DNA of 64,000 bases, taken from the NCBI GenBank assembly GCA_900466945.1, contig UBNV01000016.1, positions 62,001 to 126,000 on the forward strand, given 5' to 3'. The notes under the pieces were generated by a model that had not been told where the DNA came from, made no database searches, and worked only from the letters and a program-made list of their open reading frames with translations. The translations under genes and the position numbers were made by a program. Shown one piece after another: positions 8,576 through 17,107 of the stretch (positions within the stretch are counted from its first letter, which is position 1; each line of letters begins with the position of its first letter). Origin of the DNA: Hyphomicrobiales bacterium (GTDB taxonomy: Bacteria; Pseudomonadota; Alphaproteobacteria; Rhizobiales; Rhizobiaceae).

Positions 8576-9367
8576 TCATGGCGACGTCCTGCGCTTGCGG
8601 ATCTGGCGCACGATCGTCGGAATCAGCGCAACGAGCGCCAGCGCGAAGAAGGCGAGCGTGATGTCGCGTGTCACGAGATCCGAGAGCTGCGCTTCCCGGC
8701 CACTCGCCTGTGCTGCCACCAGCACACTGTCGACACCCTGGCCGAGATAGGCATAGGCGAAGGTGCCGGGCAGGATGCCGAAGAAGGTCGCGGCGATGAA
8801 CCGGCCGAGGCTGATGTCGAACAGGGCGGCCGCGATGTTGACGACGAAGAAGGGAAAGACCGGCGCGAGACGGATGACAAAGAGATAGCCGAAGGCATTC
8901 TCACGAAACCCATCCGCCATCTTCTTGACGACGCCATCGACCCGGTGGCGCAGAAAGTCGCCGAAGGCAGAGCGCGTGGCGAGAAACAGGAGCGCCGCAC
9001 CGATCGTGGCTCCAGTGGCAACCAGCGCGCCCCCGATCATCCAGCCGAAGAGAAAGCCTCCGAAGATGGTCAGCACGGAGGCTGCCGGAAAGGAGAAGGC
9101 GACAGCCAGAATGTAGACGGCGAGGAACAGCAGCGCGGACCAGAGGACATTGGCATCGACATAAGCCCTCAGAGCCTGGCGTTGTTCGGCGAGAAATCCA
9201 AGACTGAGATAGTCCTGCAGGCCGAAGGCATAACCGAGTGCCAGACCAGCGACGACGAGGACGACGGGCGTATAGCGCCAGAGGCTGCGGCGGCCGACAG
9301 CGCCCTGCGATGAGGCGGGTTCGTCCTCCGGGGGATGGCCGTGCTGCGGGGAACGGCTGTCAATCAT
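8576..9367 (-). CDS. TVP38/TMEM64 (VTT/SNARE-associated) family membrane protein, YdjX/YdjZ-like
   Basis: A 263-residue integral membrane protein. It has an N-terminal membrane segment (YTPVVLVVAGLALGYAFGL), then the VTT-domain core: FPAASVLTIFGGFLFGW, GATIGAALLFLATRSAFGDF, and the re-entrant region RLAPVFPFFVVNIAAALFDI. The family is related to DedA and to phospholipid scramblase-like proteins; the bacterial function is poorly defined. YdjX and YdjZ of E. coli lie beside the ynj genes, matching the YnjBCD-like neighbours here. It is the first gene of the minus-strand operon and diverges from the ECF sigma gene. Confidence 0.88.
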   Translation of the reverse strand: MIDSRSPQHGHPPEDEPASSQGAVGRRSLWRYTPVVLVVAGLALGYAFGLQDYLSLGFLAEQRQALRAYVDANVLWSALLFLAVYILAVAFSFPAASVLTIFGGFLFGWMIGGALVATGATIGAALLFLATRSAFGDFLRHRVDGVVKKMADGFRENAFGYLFVIRLAPVFPFFVVNIAAALFDISLGRFIAATFFGILPGTFAYAYLGQGVDSVLVAAQASGREAQLSDLVTRDITLAFFALALVALIPTIVRQIRKRRTSP

Positions 9368-9458
9368 CGTGGTTTCCTTGAAACGCCCGCGCGCCCTGTA
9401 AGATCACCGGTTCCGGCGCGACTGATCCCCTATGGTCACTATGGCTTGATGGGGTCGA

Positions 9459-10130
9459 ATGCTGCTGGACATGGAAGGCGATTGTTTTGCTAATGGCGCC
9501 CGGGTTGAGGCAGGGGGCGGCGTGGCGCAGGATGAAGGTGACGATCTGGCTCTGGCGCGGCACCTCGTTGACGGGGATGCTGCAGTCTTCGAGCTGCTCT
9601 ATCGTCGGCACAATGCCGCGATGATCCGCTTCTGCGCGGGCATCGTCCGGTCGCGCGACATCGCGGAGGAAGTCGTGCAGGACACCTGGGTGGCTGTGCT
9701 CGGCCGCATCGATCTCTTCGAAGGACGCGGGTCGCTCGCAAGCTGGATCTACACGATCCTCCTCAACAAGGCGCGCAGTCGCGCTCGCCGCGAAGGCCGC
9801 ATCGTATCCTTCGACGATCTGGGGGATGGCAACGGTCTCGGCGAGGCTTTCGACGGGCGCGGGCACTGGCGCACCAGACCCGAGCTCTGGGAAGACCTGA
9901 CGCCCGAGCGCCACATCGAGGGTCGAAGCGTTCTGCAACACGTCGAGGCGGTCATCGAAACACTGCCGCCGGCGCAACGGGCGGTGCTGATCCTGCGCGG
10001 CCAGCAGGAGCTCGATCCGGCGGAGGTCTGCGCTTTGCTCGACATCTCTGAGGGCAATATGCGCGTGCTTCTGCACCGGGCGCGGCTGACGGTACGCAAT
10101 GCCCTCGACCGGCTGAATGCTGGCCTCTGA
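9459..10130 (+). CDS. ECF-type RNA polymerase sigma factor
   Basis: A 223-residue sigma-70 family protein with only regions 2 and 4. Region 2 spans about residues 40-115 (IAEEVVQDTWVAVLGRID, then GSLASWIYTILLNKARSRAR). Region 4 spans about 160-220 (ETLPPAQRAVLILRGQQ, then SEGNMRVLLHRARLTVRNAL). It is divergent from the TVP38/anti-sigma/YnjBCD operon, whose small zinc-finger protein is the likely antagonist. The 91-base intergenic region contains TGATC and GGTTCC strings, but no pair I can call a sigma-specific promoter. The start at 9459 is chosen for length; a second ATG lies 12 bases downstream. The phosphatidyltransferase gene converges with it. Confidence 0.92.
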   Translation: MLLDMEGDCFANGARVEAGGGVAQDEGDDLALARHLVDGDAAVFELLYRRHNAAMIRFCAGIVRSRDIAEEVVQDTWVAVLGRIDLFEGRGSLASWIYTILLNKARSRARREGRIVSFDDLGDGNGLGEAFDGRGHWRTRPELWEDLTPERHIEGRSVLQHVEAVIETLPPAQRAVLILRGQQELDPAEVCALLDISEGNMRVLLHRARLTVRNALDRLNAGL

Positions 10131-10147
10131 CCGAGATAGGGCAAGGC

Positions 10148-10765
10148 TCATTGATCACCTCCCGAAAAGGCAAGCCAAGCCTGACGCCAGCGGATGACGG
10201 TCGTCAGCGCGCAAAGGGCGGCAAAGCCATAGGCGATCAGCGGGAAATGGTGCGGCAGGAGACACATGGCGACGAAGACCGCGATCGTCTCGAAGCCTTC
10301 GGCCAGTCCGCCGGCGTAGTAGATGCCCTTGGTGGGGAATTCCGGTGCCTTGCGACCAAGCTTCGCCGCAACCGCCGAGAAGGCAAGGAAGGAAGAGCCC
10401 GTGCCGACGAAGGAAACGATCAGGACGGCAGCCGGCAGCGCATTCACGTCGGGCATCGCCACCGCAAAGCCAAGCGGGATCAGCGCATAGAAGACCATGT
10501 CGAGCGCGATATCGAGATAGGCGCCGCGATCGGTTGGCCCCAAAATGCGGGCGACCGCGCCGTCGAGGCCATCAAGCGCACGGTTCACGAGGATCAGCAG
10601 AAGTGCTGTTAGAAAGTAGCCGAAGCAGAGTGCAGCGAACGCGCCGAGCCCTGCGAGAAAACCGATCAGGCTGATCTGATCTGCCTTCACCCCGCGATGC
10701 GCCAGGAATTCGGCGACGGGCTGCAGGGCCGCCTTCTGCAGCGGCAGGATCTTGGCGTCGATCAT
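10148..10765 (-). CDS. ynjF: CDP-alcohol phosphatidyltransferase family protein, YnjF-like
   Basis: A 205-residue membrane enzyme matching the size of E. coli YnjF. It carries the CDP-alcohol phosphatidyltransferase motif in DGLDGAVARILGPTDRGAYL followed by DIALD, the D-G-x2-A-R-x7-G-x3-D-x3-D pattern whose Asp residues bind the metal and CDP group. Several hydrophobic helices follow. Such enzymes join CDP-diacylglycerol to an alcohol, but the alcohol is unknown for the YnjF branch. The chosen ATG at 10765 overlaps the reductase stop as ATGA; a longer reading from 10834 only shadows the reductase. The coupling implies joint function with the reductase. Confidence 0.85.
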   Translation of the reverse strand: MIDAKILPLQKAALQPVAEFLAHRGVKADQISLIGFLAGLGAFAALCFGYFLTALLLILVNRALDGLDGAVARILGPTDRGAYLDIALDMVFYALIPLGFAVAMPDVNALPAAVLIVSFVGTGSSFLAFSAVAAKLGRKAPEFPTKGIYYAGGLAEGFETIAVFVAMCLLPHHFPLIAYGFAALCALTTVIRWRQAWLAFSGGDQ

Positions 10766-12273
10766 CCGCGCCTCCAGGTCTGGAAGCGTTCGAGCAACGA
10801 GAGGAGAAACCCGTTGATGTGTTTGCGGCGCCATTGGCCGGCGACCAACTTGTTGGCCTCGGCCAGCGTGGGGTAGATGTGGATCGTGCCGAGGATCTTG
10901 CCGAGGCCGTGGCCATGTTTCATGGCGAAGACGAATTCGGCAAGCAGATCGCCGGCGTGTTCACCGACGATCGTGGCGCCCAGGATCTTGTCCTTGCCCG
11001 GCACGGTCAGCACCTTGACGAAGCCGCGGGCGGATCCGTCCGCAATCGCGCGATCGAGATCGTCGATGCCGAAGCGCGTTACCTCATTCGGGATATTCTT
11101 CTCCTTCGCCTCGGCTTCGGACAAGCCGACGCGAGCCACTTCCGGATCGGTGAAGGTCGCCCAGGGGATGACGCTGTAATCGGCCTTGAAACGCCTGAGA
11201 TCACCGAACAACGCGTTGATCGACGCGAACCAGGCTTGATGCCCGGCGACATGGGTGAACTGGTAGGGCCCTGCGACATCGCCGGCCGCCAGGATGTTCG
11301 GATGCAAGGTCTGGAGGTAGTCGTTGGTCTCGACGACCCTGTCGACCTTGATGCCGAGGTCTTCGAGCCCGAAGCCCTTCAGTCGCGGGGCGCGTCCGAC
11401 CGCAACGATGATCTCATCGAAGCCGATGCGGGACTTGGCCCCGTCCTTCACAACCTCGATCCACTTCTCGGCGGCATCTGTTCCACAGGCGACCGCCTTG
11501 TGGCTGGTCAAAACATTGACGCCGTCAGCCTTCATTGAAGCGTCGACGAACCGGGACGCATCCTCGTCCTCGCGCATCATCAGGCGCGGCGCCATCTCGA
11601 TCTGCGTGACCTCGGAGCCAAGCCGGGCAAAACTCTGCGCCAGCTCGCAGCCGATCGGCCCTCCCCCCAGAACGGCCAGCCTCTGTGGTACGGCAGGGCG
11701 ATCGCGAAGGCGCTCCCACATGGTGTCAGAGGTCAGATAACCGATCTCGGCGAGGCCTGGGATCGGGGGCACAAAGGGCTGCGCACCGGTTGCGATGATG
11801 ATCGACCGCGTCGTCAGACGCTGCGTGCCGCCATCGTTCAGCGCGATCTCCACCGTCCAGGGATCAATCAGCTTTGCATAGCCTTGCAGGACTTCGACGC
11901 CGAGGCCGGTGTAGCGCTCGACGCTGTCGTGCGGCTCGATCTCGGCGATCACCTTGTGGATCCGCTCCATCACCGCGGAGAAGGGCACCTTCGGCTCGAC
12001 CGGCTCCAGACCGTATTGGTCGGCATGGCGCATCTGGTGGGCGACCTTCGCGCTTTTGATCAGAGCCTTCGAGGGCACGCAGCCGAAGTTAAGGCAATCG
12101 CCGCCCATCTTGTTCGCCTCGACCAGCGTCACCTTGGCCTTGGCGGCGGCCGCGATATAGGCCGAGACCAGGCCGGCAGAGCCCGCACCGATGACAACCA
12201 GATTGCGGTCGAAGCGCTTCGGGCGCGTCCAGTCGGAGCCGGAAAGGCTCTTATTGTGGTCATTAAGCTTCAT
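10762..12273 (-). CDS. MerA-like FAD/NAD(P) disulfide oxidoreductase
   Basis: A 503-residue class I flavoprotein disulfide reductase. FAD fold: LVVIGAGSAGLVSAYIAAAA near residue 26. Redox-active disulfide: GGDCLNFGCVPSKALI with CLNFGC near residue 60. NAD(P) fold: LAVLGGGPIGCELAQSF near residue 205. FAD-closing motif: HPNILAAGDVAGPYQFTH. The C-terminal dimer domain ends with HIYPTLAEANKLVAG, carrying the active-site His. It lacks the N-terminal metal-binding (HMA) domain and the C-terminal Cys pair of true mercuric reductase, so Hg(II) reduction should not be assumed. Relatives often sit beside TVP38/TMEM64 genes, as here. It overlaps the YnjF-like start. Confidence 0.88.
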   Translation of the reverse strand: MKLNDHNKSLSGSDWTRPKRFDRNLVVIGAGSAGLVSAYIAAAAKAKVTLVEANKMGGDCLNFGCVPSKALIKSAKVAHQMRHADQYGLEPVEPKVPFSAVMERIHKVIAEIEPHDSVERYTGLGVEVLQGYAKLIDPWTVEIALNDGGTQRLTTRSIIIATGAQPFVPPIPGLAEIGYLTSDTMWERLRDRPAVPQRLAVLGGGPIGCELAQSFARLGSEVTQIEMAPRLMMREDEDASRFVDASMKADGVNVLTSHKAVACGTDAAEKWIEVVKDGAKSRIGFDEIIVAVGRAPRLKGFGLEDLGIKVDRVVETNDYLQTLHPNILAAGDVAGPYQFTHVAGHQAWFASINALFGDLRRFKADYSVIPWATFTDPEVARVGLSEAEAKEKNIPNEVTRFGIDDLDRAIADGSARGFVKVLTVPGKDKILGATIVGEHAGDLLAEFVFAMKHGHGLGKILGTIHIYPTLAEANKLVAGQWRRKHINGFLLSLLERFQTWRRG

Positions 12274-12598
12274 ATCTCTGCCCGATGTTCTGCGCTGCTG
12301 TAGGAAGACGAGCGGAGAGCCAAGTTGTTACAAGGCTATGTGAAAATTCACGGGCAAACGCGCTTTTCTTCTCGACAGCCTTTTACATCCGCGTGATGCC
12401 TGGTGTGCCCGTCCAGAAGAGCGATTGAGATAACCCTCCATAAAGAAACCCACGACCACTTCAAGGCGCTGATGATGCAAGGATGACACCGCCCCAAGGC
12501 TGCTTGCAACGGCTTGATGACCGCCTGCCTCTCCGACTGGAGGCGAAGGACGAATACGATTTTCGCGCCGGTTTCAGGCAGGCATCCTGTGCTGATTT
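12274..12598. other. Non-coding stretch, nothing recognised
   Basis: About 325 bases between the MerA-like reductase start and the transporter remnant. Short frames on both strands are interrupted by stops and none resembles a known protein. It should hold the promoter of the reductase/phosphatidyltransferase operon, but no convincing -35/-10 pair or terminator was picked out. Confidence 0.5.
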
Positions 12599-12770
12599 TC
12601 AGACTTTGTCGTGCTGCGCGAAGTGGTCCATTACATCAGCACTCGCTTGGTTGTAGCCAATAACCTCGACCTCGCCACCCGCCTGACGAAACCTTAGTAC
12701 GATCTCGGCGCGCCAATGGCGGGGATGTCCCACAGAGTGGAACGCGCCAAGGTGCGGATGTGGCACCGGT
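12599..12770 (-). pseudogene. Remnant of a SulP-family anion transporter (STAS domain end)
   Basis: The reverse strand encodes VEVIGYNQASADVMDHFAQH then DKV and a stop at 12599-12601, very like the last helix and strand of a SulP transporter STAS domain (typically EVEVIGLNEASATLVDRF). Just upstream, in another frame, comes STLWDIPAIGA, matching the preceding STAS element (WDISAVGA). The two parts are joined only by a frameshift and there is no membrane domain, so this is a decayed 3' scrap directly after the kinase stop. Confidence 0.65.
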
Positions 12771-12774
12771 TAAA

Positions 12775-14382
12775 TCAGAGCGACCTTAACGTTCTTGAAA
12801 GCTGCTGAAGATTGAGAAAAGCCTGGTAACGCCGTTCATGGATTGCAGCCACGTTCTGGCGATCAGGCGTGTACACCGCGGCAGTCCTGGAGAGGGCTTC
12901 CATGGCCTGACGAACATCCGGGTAGACGCCAGCTGCCACGCTTCCGAGGATGGCGGAACCGAGCAGGACAGGCTCTTCTGCCTCAGGCGCCACCACGGGC
13001 TTGCCGCAGGCATCGGCCAGGATCTGTCGGACCAGAGAACTTGCACCCGCCCCGCCGCTGATGACGACCCGTTCAATAGAGGCGCCGGACTTGGCCTGGG
13101 TTTCGATGATCTGGCGCAGGCCGTAACCGATGCCGCAGAGCCCAGCGATGTAAAGCGCGACGAGACTGTCGACGTCGCGTTCCATGCCGAGCCCTGCAAT
13201 TACGGCGCGAGCGTGAGGATCTGCGAAGGGCGCGCGGTTGCCCAGGAATTCCGGTACGACATGCAGGCCGTCTGCTAGCACGACCGCCTCGGAAGCCGTC
13301 GACACCTTTTTCGCAGCAACCTCTGCCATATGGGCCGGAAGCGACGTGCCTACGGCGCGGGCGTTTTCGGTTGCCTCGATTGCTGCCGGGTGGAAGGAGA
13401 GCAACTGGTCGATCGCGGCACCGGCCGCACTCTGCCCACCCTCGTTCAGCCACAAGCCGGGGACCATCGCGGAATAATACGGACCCCAGACGCCGGGCAC
13501 GAAGACCGGCTCCACGGTCGAGGTCATAGTGCAGGACGAGGTCCCGAAGACGTAAGCCAGGTTTTCGGTGGGATTGCCGCCTACTCCAACCGTGCCGATC
13601 CCGCCGGCATGGGCGTCGATCATGCCGGCCGCGACCGCCGTGCCGGGCATCAGGCCCATGGCACGGGCTGCCTCTTCGGTCAGGCCGGTTCCCAGACGGG
13701 TTCCGGGCTCAACGATCCTGGTCCCGATGCGCGCAAATCCCTCCGCCGCCAATTCGCCGAGTTCGATCTCATCGAAATAGCTTTCGTCCCAGCGAGCCTC
13801 ATGGGCGAGATAGGTCCATTTGCAGGTCACGGTGCAGGTGGAGCGAGATAGATCCCCGGTCGATTTCCAGGTGAGAAAATCGGCGAGATCGAAGAACTGC
13901 CAGGCGGCGGCAAAGGTTGCCGGGCGGTTTTCCTTGAGCCACAGAATTTTCGGCGTTTCCATTTCGGGCGAGATGCGCCCGCCCACATAACGAAGGACTT
14001 GGTGGCCCTTGGAATTGATCCGCTCGGCCTGGTCAACGGCGCGATGATCCATCCAGACGATGATGTCCCGCTCGTTTTCCTCGGACGGCCCGACGGCGAG
14101 CGGCTGACCGCCCTCCCCTAGGACGACGAGCGAGCAGGTCGCGTCGAAGCCAAGCCCAACGACATGGGCCGGGTCGACACCGGCGGACGCGACAGCCTCG
14201 CGAATAATCGCACAGACCGAGTGCCAGATTTCCGTGCTCGACTGCTCGACGATCGAACCCGCCTCGCGGAAAAGCGTGATGTCGCGTTTGGCAACCGCGA
14301 GCATGCGGCCGTTCAGGTTGAACAGACCCGCACGCGCACTGCCGGTCCCGACATCGACACCGATGACGTAACCCTTGCTCAT
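12775..14382 (-). CDS. FGGY-family carbohydrate kinase (YDR109C/ribulokinase-like branch)
   Basis: A 535-residue sugar kinase of the actin-like ATPase fold. The phosphate loop is GYVIGVDVGTGSARAGLFN; VVGLGFDATCSLVVL and MIDAHAGGIGTVGVG are hallmarks of the FGGY branch that includes D-ribulokinase-like proteins. The C-terminal domain carries VISGGAGASSLVRQILADA, the adenosine-binding loop. The start at 14382 has an upstream AGGA; an ATG at 14412 beside the DhaL stop is an alternative that adds ten residues. It is the last gene of a seven-gene operon with a ribose-type importer and DhaK/DhaL, so it probably phosphorylates the imported ketose or polyol product. The substrate is not assignable. 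Confidence 0.88.
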   Translation of the reverse strand: MSKGYVIGVDVGTGSARAGLFNLNGRMLAVAKRDITLFREAGSIVEQSSTEIWHSVCAIIREAVASAGVDPAHVVGLGFDATCSLVVLGEGGQPLAVGPSEENERDIIVWMDHRAVDQAERINSKGHQVLRYVGGRISPEMETPKILWLKENRPATFAAAWQFFDLADFLTWKSTGDLSRSTCTVTCKWTYLAHEARWDESYFDEIELGELAAEGFARIGTRIVEPGTRLGTGLTEEAARAMGLMPGTAVAAGMIDAHAGGIGTVGVGGNPTENLAYVFGTSSCTMTSTVEPVFVPGVWGPYYSAMVPGLWLNEGGQSAAGAAIDQLLSFHPAAIEATENARAVGTSLPAHMAEVAAKKVSTASEAVVLADGLHVVPEFLGNRAPFADPHARAVIAGLGMERDVDSLVALYIAGLCGIGYGLRQIIETQAKSGASIERVVISGGAGASSLVRQILADACGKPVVAPEAEEPVLLGSAILGSVAAGVYPDVRQAMEALSRTAAVYTPDRQNVAAIHERRYQAFLNLQQLSRTLRSL

Positions 14383-14413
14383 TGGGGCCAATCCTGCTGA
14401 TGGGACCGCCATG

Positions 14414-15061
14414 TCAGTGGCTGTGCGCAAATTCGGCCATGCGCCTGATCAGGAAGAACCCGACTGTGGCGCCAGCATCCTGCAGGCCAACGGTCTTTTC
14501 CTGAAAGGCCGCAGCCTTTCCATGCTGTGCCACCATCGACTTCGTCGCCTCCAGCGCGTCTTCTGCAGCCTTGGTAGCCGAGGAAAGCGCCGCTGGAACA
14601 CTGTCACCCTTTTCCGCTGCTGCCTCGATGGCCCTTGTGAGCGGATCAAGCACATCAAGTAGGGTCTTATCACCGACCTTGGCCTTGCCTCGTTCCGCAA
14701 TCCCATCGGCATAGGCTCGCCAGAACAGAGCAAGAGCAGCCGTGTCCAGGGCATCCAGTCCCTCGACTGCTTTGCTCGCCCTGAGGAAGCCTGTTGCCGT
14801 GAGTGTTCCCATAGTCGAGGGCGCAGTCCGCGCCATTGTCGCACCGGCCGTGCGCAGAAGTTTGGACAGCCCAGCATCAGGGCCCTCGGCGGCAACCGCT
14901 TCGGCGGCTGCGGCAAATGACTTGGCCATCGTAATCCCGAGATCGCTGTCGCCGACCTTGCCGTCAAGGGCGATCAGAAATTCGCGCTGCTCGGCGAAGA
15001 GTTGCTGCCAGCTTTGAAACAGCGCGATCAGGTGGCCAGCGTCCAGTTTTGCAAGGCTCAT
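14414..15061 (-). CDS. dhaL: Dihydroxyacetone kinase subunit L (nucleotide-binding)
   Basis: A 215-residue helical-barrel DhaL protein. The Mg-nucleotide site LDGKVGDSDLGITM keeps the Asp residues of the family motif, but has Ser where GDGD is usual. MARTAPSTMGTLTATGFLRA corresponds to the conserved glycine/serine stretch that contacts phosphate. The start at 15061 follows a GGGA; an upstream ATG at 15079 would overlap DhaK by 14 bases. With DhaK at 15066 it should form a kinase for dihydroxyacetone or a related short ketose such as erythrulose. No PTS DhaM protein is encoded nearby, so ATP is the likely donor. Confidence 0.88.
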   Translation of the reverse strand: MSLAKLDAGHLIALFQSWQQLFAEQREFLIALDGKVGDSDLGITMAKSFAAAAEAVAAEGPDAGLSKLLRTAGATMARTAPSTMGTLTATGFLRASKAVEGLDALDTAALALFWRAYADGIAERGKAKVGDKTLLDVLDPLTRAIEAAAEKGDSVPAALSSATKAAEDALEATKSMVAQHGKAAAFQEKTVGLQDAGATVGFFLIRRMAEFAHSH

Positions 15062-15065
15062 GGCG

Positions 15066-16067
15066 TTATCCCGTGACATGCTTGAAGAAGGGGGTGTTGG
15101 CTGGACCCGCCATCATGCGGTCGAGTTCGGCATCCAGATGCAAGATCGAAATGGAGGCACCCGCCATTTCCATCGAGGTTGCGAACTCACCGATCCAAAC
15201 ATGCTTCGCCTTGACGCCTCGGGCATCAAGGAGCTGTTTGACGCGACGGAACAGAATGTACAGCTCTTCAAGCGGCGTACCGCCAAGACCGTTGATCAAA
15301 ACGGCCACCTCTTCCCCTGCCGCGTAGCTTGTCTCTTTGAAGATGCGTTCCATCATCTCGTCGACGACGGCGTCTGCAGCGGCCAGTTTCTTGCGGCCGA
15401 TACCGGGTTCGCCATGGATGCCCATGCCGATTTCCATCTCGTCTTCGCCGATCGAGAAGGTGGCATGGCCGATTTCCGGCACCACGCAGCTTGATAGCGC
15501 GACCCCCATGGTCCGGGTCCTTGAACGGGCCTTGTCGGCGATACGCGCCACGTCATCGAGCGAAAGCCCCTCTGCGGCAGCAGCACCTGCTGCCTTGTAG
15601 ATAAAGAAGATACCTGCAACACCACGGCGCTTGCGTTCTTCTCCGACAATTGAGGAGGCGACGTCGTCGTTTCCGACGACCTGCTTGACAGTAATTCCAT
15701 CGAGATCCGCAAGCTCGGCAGCCATGTCGAAATTGATAATGTCGCCAGAATAATTGCCGTAGATGTAGAGGACCCCTGCCCCCTGATCGACAGCCTTGGT
15801 CACCTGATACATCTGCTCGGCGCTCGGAGACTGAAAGACACCCCCCACCGCTGCGCCATCCAGCATGCCATCGCCGACGAATCCGAGGAAGGTCGGAAGA
15901 TGGCCCGACCCACCGCCAGTGGTCAGTCCGACTTTGCCGGTCTTCGGTCTGGCTGTCACGAGGCAACGCAGGTCGTCATTTGCGTAGGTTACCATCGGAT
16001 GGGCGGCATAAATGCCTTCCAGCATCTCGTCGACGAAGTCGACCGGGTCGTTGAGAAACTTCTTCAC
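15066..16067 (-). CDS. dhaK: Dihydroxyacetone kinase subunit K (substrate-binding)
   Basis: A 333-residue DhaK protein. Family landmarks are GLTTGGGSGHLPTFLGFVGD near residue 45, YGNYSGDIINFDMA near residue 105 and GMGIHGEPG near residue 215, whose His forms the covalent hemiaminal with the ketose. The start is GTG at 16067, preceded by GTGGAGGATACA; the longer reading upstream is a shadow of the permease. Neighbours are an importer permease (15 bases upstream) and DhaL. In sugar ABC operons, DhaK/L paralogues can act on tetruloses instead of dihydroxyacetone, so the exact substrate stays open. Confidence 0.9.
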   Translation of the reverse strand: MKKFLNDPVDFVDEMLEGIYAAHPMVTYANDDLRCLVTARPKTGKVGLTTGGGSGHLPTFLGFVGDGMLDGAAVGGVFQSPSAEQMYQVTKAVDQGAGVLYIYGNYSGDIINFDMAAELADLDGITVKQVVGNDDVASSIVGEERKRRGVAGIFFIYKAAGAAAAEGLSLDDVARIADKARSRTRTMGVALSSCVVPEIGHATFSIGEDEMEIGMGIHGEPGIGRKKLAAADAVVDEMMERIFKETSYAAGEEVAVLINGLGGTPLEELYILFRRVKQLLDARGVKAKHVWIGEFATSMEMAGASISILHLDAELDRMMAGPANTPFFKHVTG

Positions 16068-16081
16068 TGTATCCTCCACTG

Positions 16082-17107
16082 TTACTTTTTGCGCTGACGC
16101 GTGACGAAGAAGGCAGCTGCAAGCAGGATGAAACTGCCAACCACAAGCCGCTGCCAGGTGCTCGGAATCCCAACGAGAACAAGCACGCTGTTGATGACGA
16201 CGATCAAGAGAACGCCGAGGATGGTGCCAAGAACCGTTCCGGTACCGCCGGTGATGCGGGCGCCCCCCAGAACAACGGCGGCAATCACGTTGATTTCGGT
16301 TCCCACGAGATCGAAGGGATTGGCCTGTCGGTTGGCGCAGACATGGATAATGCCAGCGAGGCCGGCCAAGGCTCCGGCATAACCGAACAGGAAGAGGTGC
16401 ACCGTGCGGAGACTGTAGCCCAGCCGCTCGGCGATACTCGCATTTCCGCCGACTGCAAAAATTGCACGGCCCATCAGTGTTCGGTTGAGGATCCACCAGG
16501 TGAGGATCGCTGCTGCGGGCAGAACGAGGAAATAGAAGGGCAATGTGACCGTTGCACCATTTGCCGTTTCGAACTGCAAGAGCGGCATTCGGCCGAAAGC
16601 ACCCATTTGCGGCGGCAACGACATGATCCAGACGGTGCCGATGAAGGACAGGAGAAATCCACGAAACAGGTACTGGGTGCCGATCGTCACGATCAGGGAA
16701 GGTACTCGCAGGTGATGAACAAGGAGGCCGTTGATCACGCCAAGCGCGACACCGCCCAGCATCGACATCAAGACGATCAGGATCATAGGCGTCCCGGGCA
16801 GATAGGTTTGCACCAGGAGGGTCACCGAATACATGGTGAAGGCGGCAATAGCGGTAAACGAAACGTCGATGCCGCCAGCTGCCAGGATGACGAAGACACC
16901 GAGCGCAAAGAGCCCCATCACCACACTGGATCGGCCGATATCAATCAATGTCGAGGGCTGAAGGAAGGCGGGATTTGCGATCGAGACGGCCACACAAATG
17001 GTGACCAGGAGTGCAAATGTAATGGTTTCAGGTCGCCGCCGGATCAGGGATCCGATGTCGCCGCGACGAGAGGAAGACAGCGATACATCCGCTTTAGTCG
17101 TATTCAT
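16082..17107 (-). CDS. Ribose-type ABC transporter permease (second subunit)
   Basis: A 341-residue inner-membrane permease of the RbsC/LsrC family, with eight or more hydrophobic segments and the characteristic conserved loop EINVIAAVVLGGARITGGTG near residue 265. GLFALGVFVILAAGGIDVSF is the other typical family stretch. It overlaps the ATPase stop by 4 bases. Two different permeases (this one and 19792-20814) imply a heterodimeric channel as in LsrC/LsrD. It serves the importer with the binding protein at 18751. Confidence 0.92.
   Translation of the reverse strand: MNTTKADVSLSSSRRGDIGSLIRRRPETITFALLVTICVAVSIANPAFLQPSTLIDIGRSSVVMGLFALGVFVILAAGGIDVSFTAIAAFTMYSVTLLVQTYLPGTPMILIVLMSMLGGVALGVINGLLVHHLRVPSLIVTIGTQYLFRGFLLSFIGTVWIMSLPPQMGAFGRMPLLQFETANGATVTLPFYFLVLPAAAILTWWILNRTLMGRAIFAVGGNASIAERLGYSLRTVHLFLFGYAGALAGLAGIIHVCANRQANPFDLVGTEINVIAAVVLGGARITGGTGTVLGTILGVLLIVVINSVLVLVGIPSTWQRLVVGSFILLAAAFFVTRQRKK

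Noticed and set aside
9368..9458. An ECF-type -35/-10 promoter
   Set aside because: TGATC and GGTTCC strings occur, but spacing and -10 elements do not fit any ECF consensus well enough to report.
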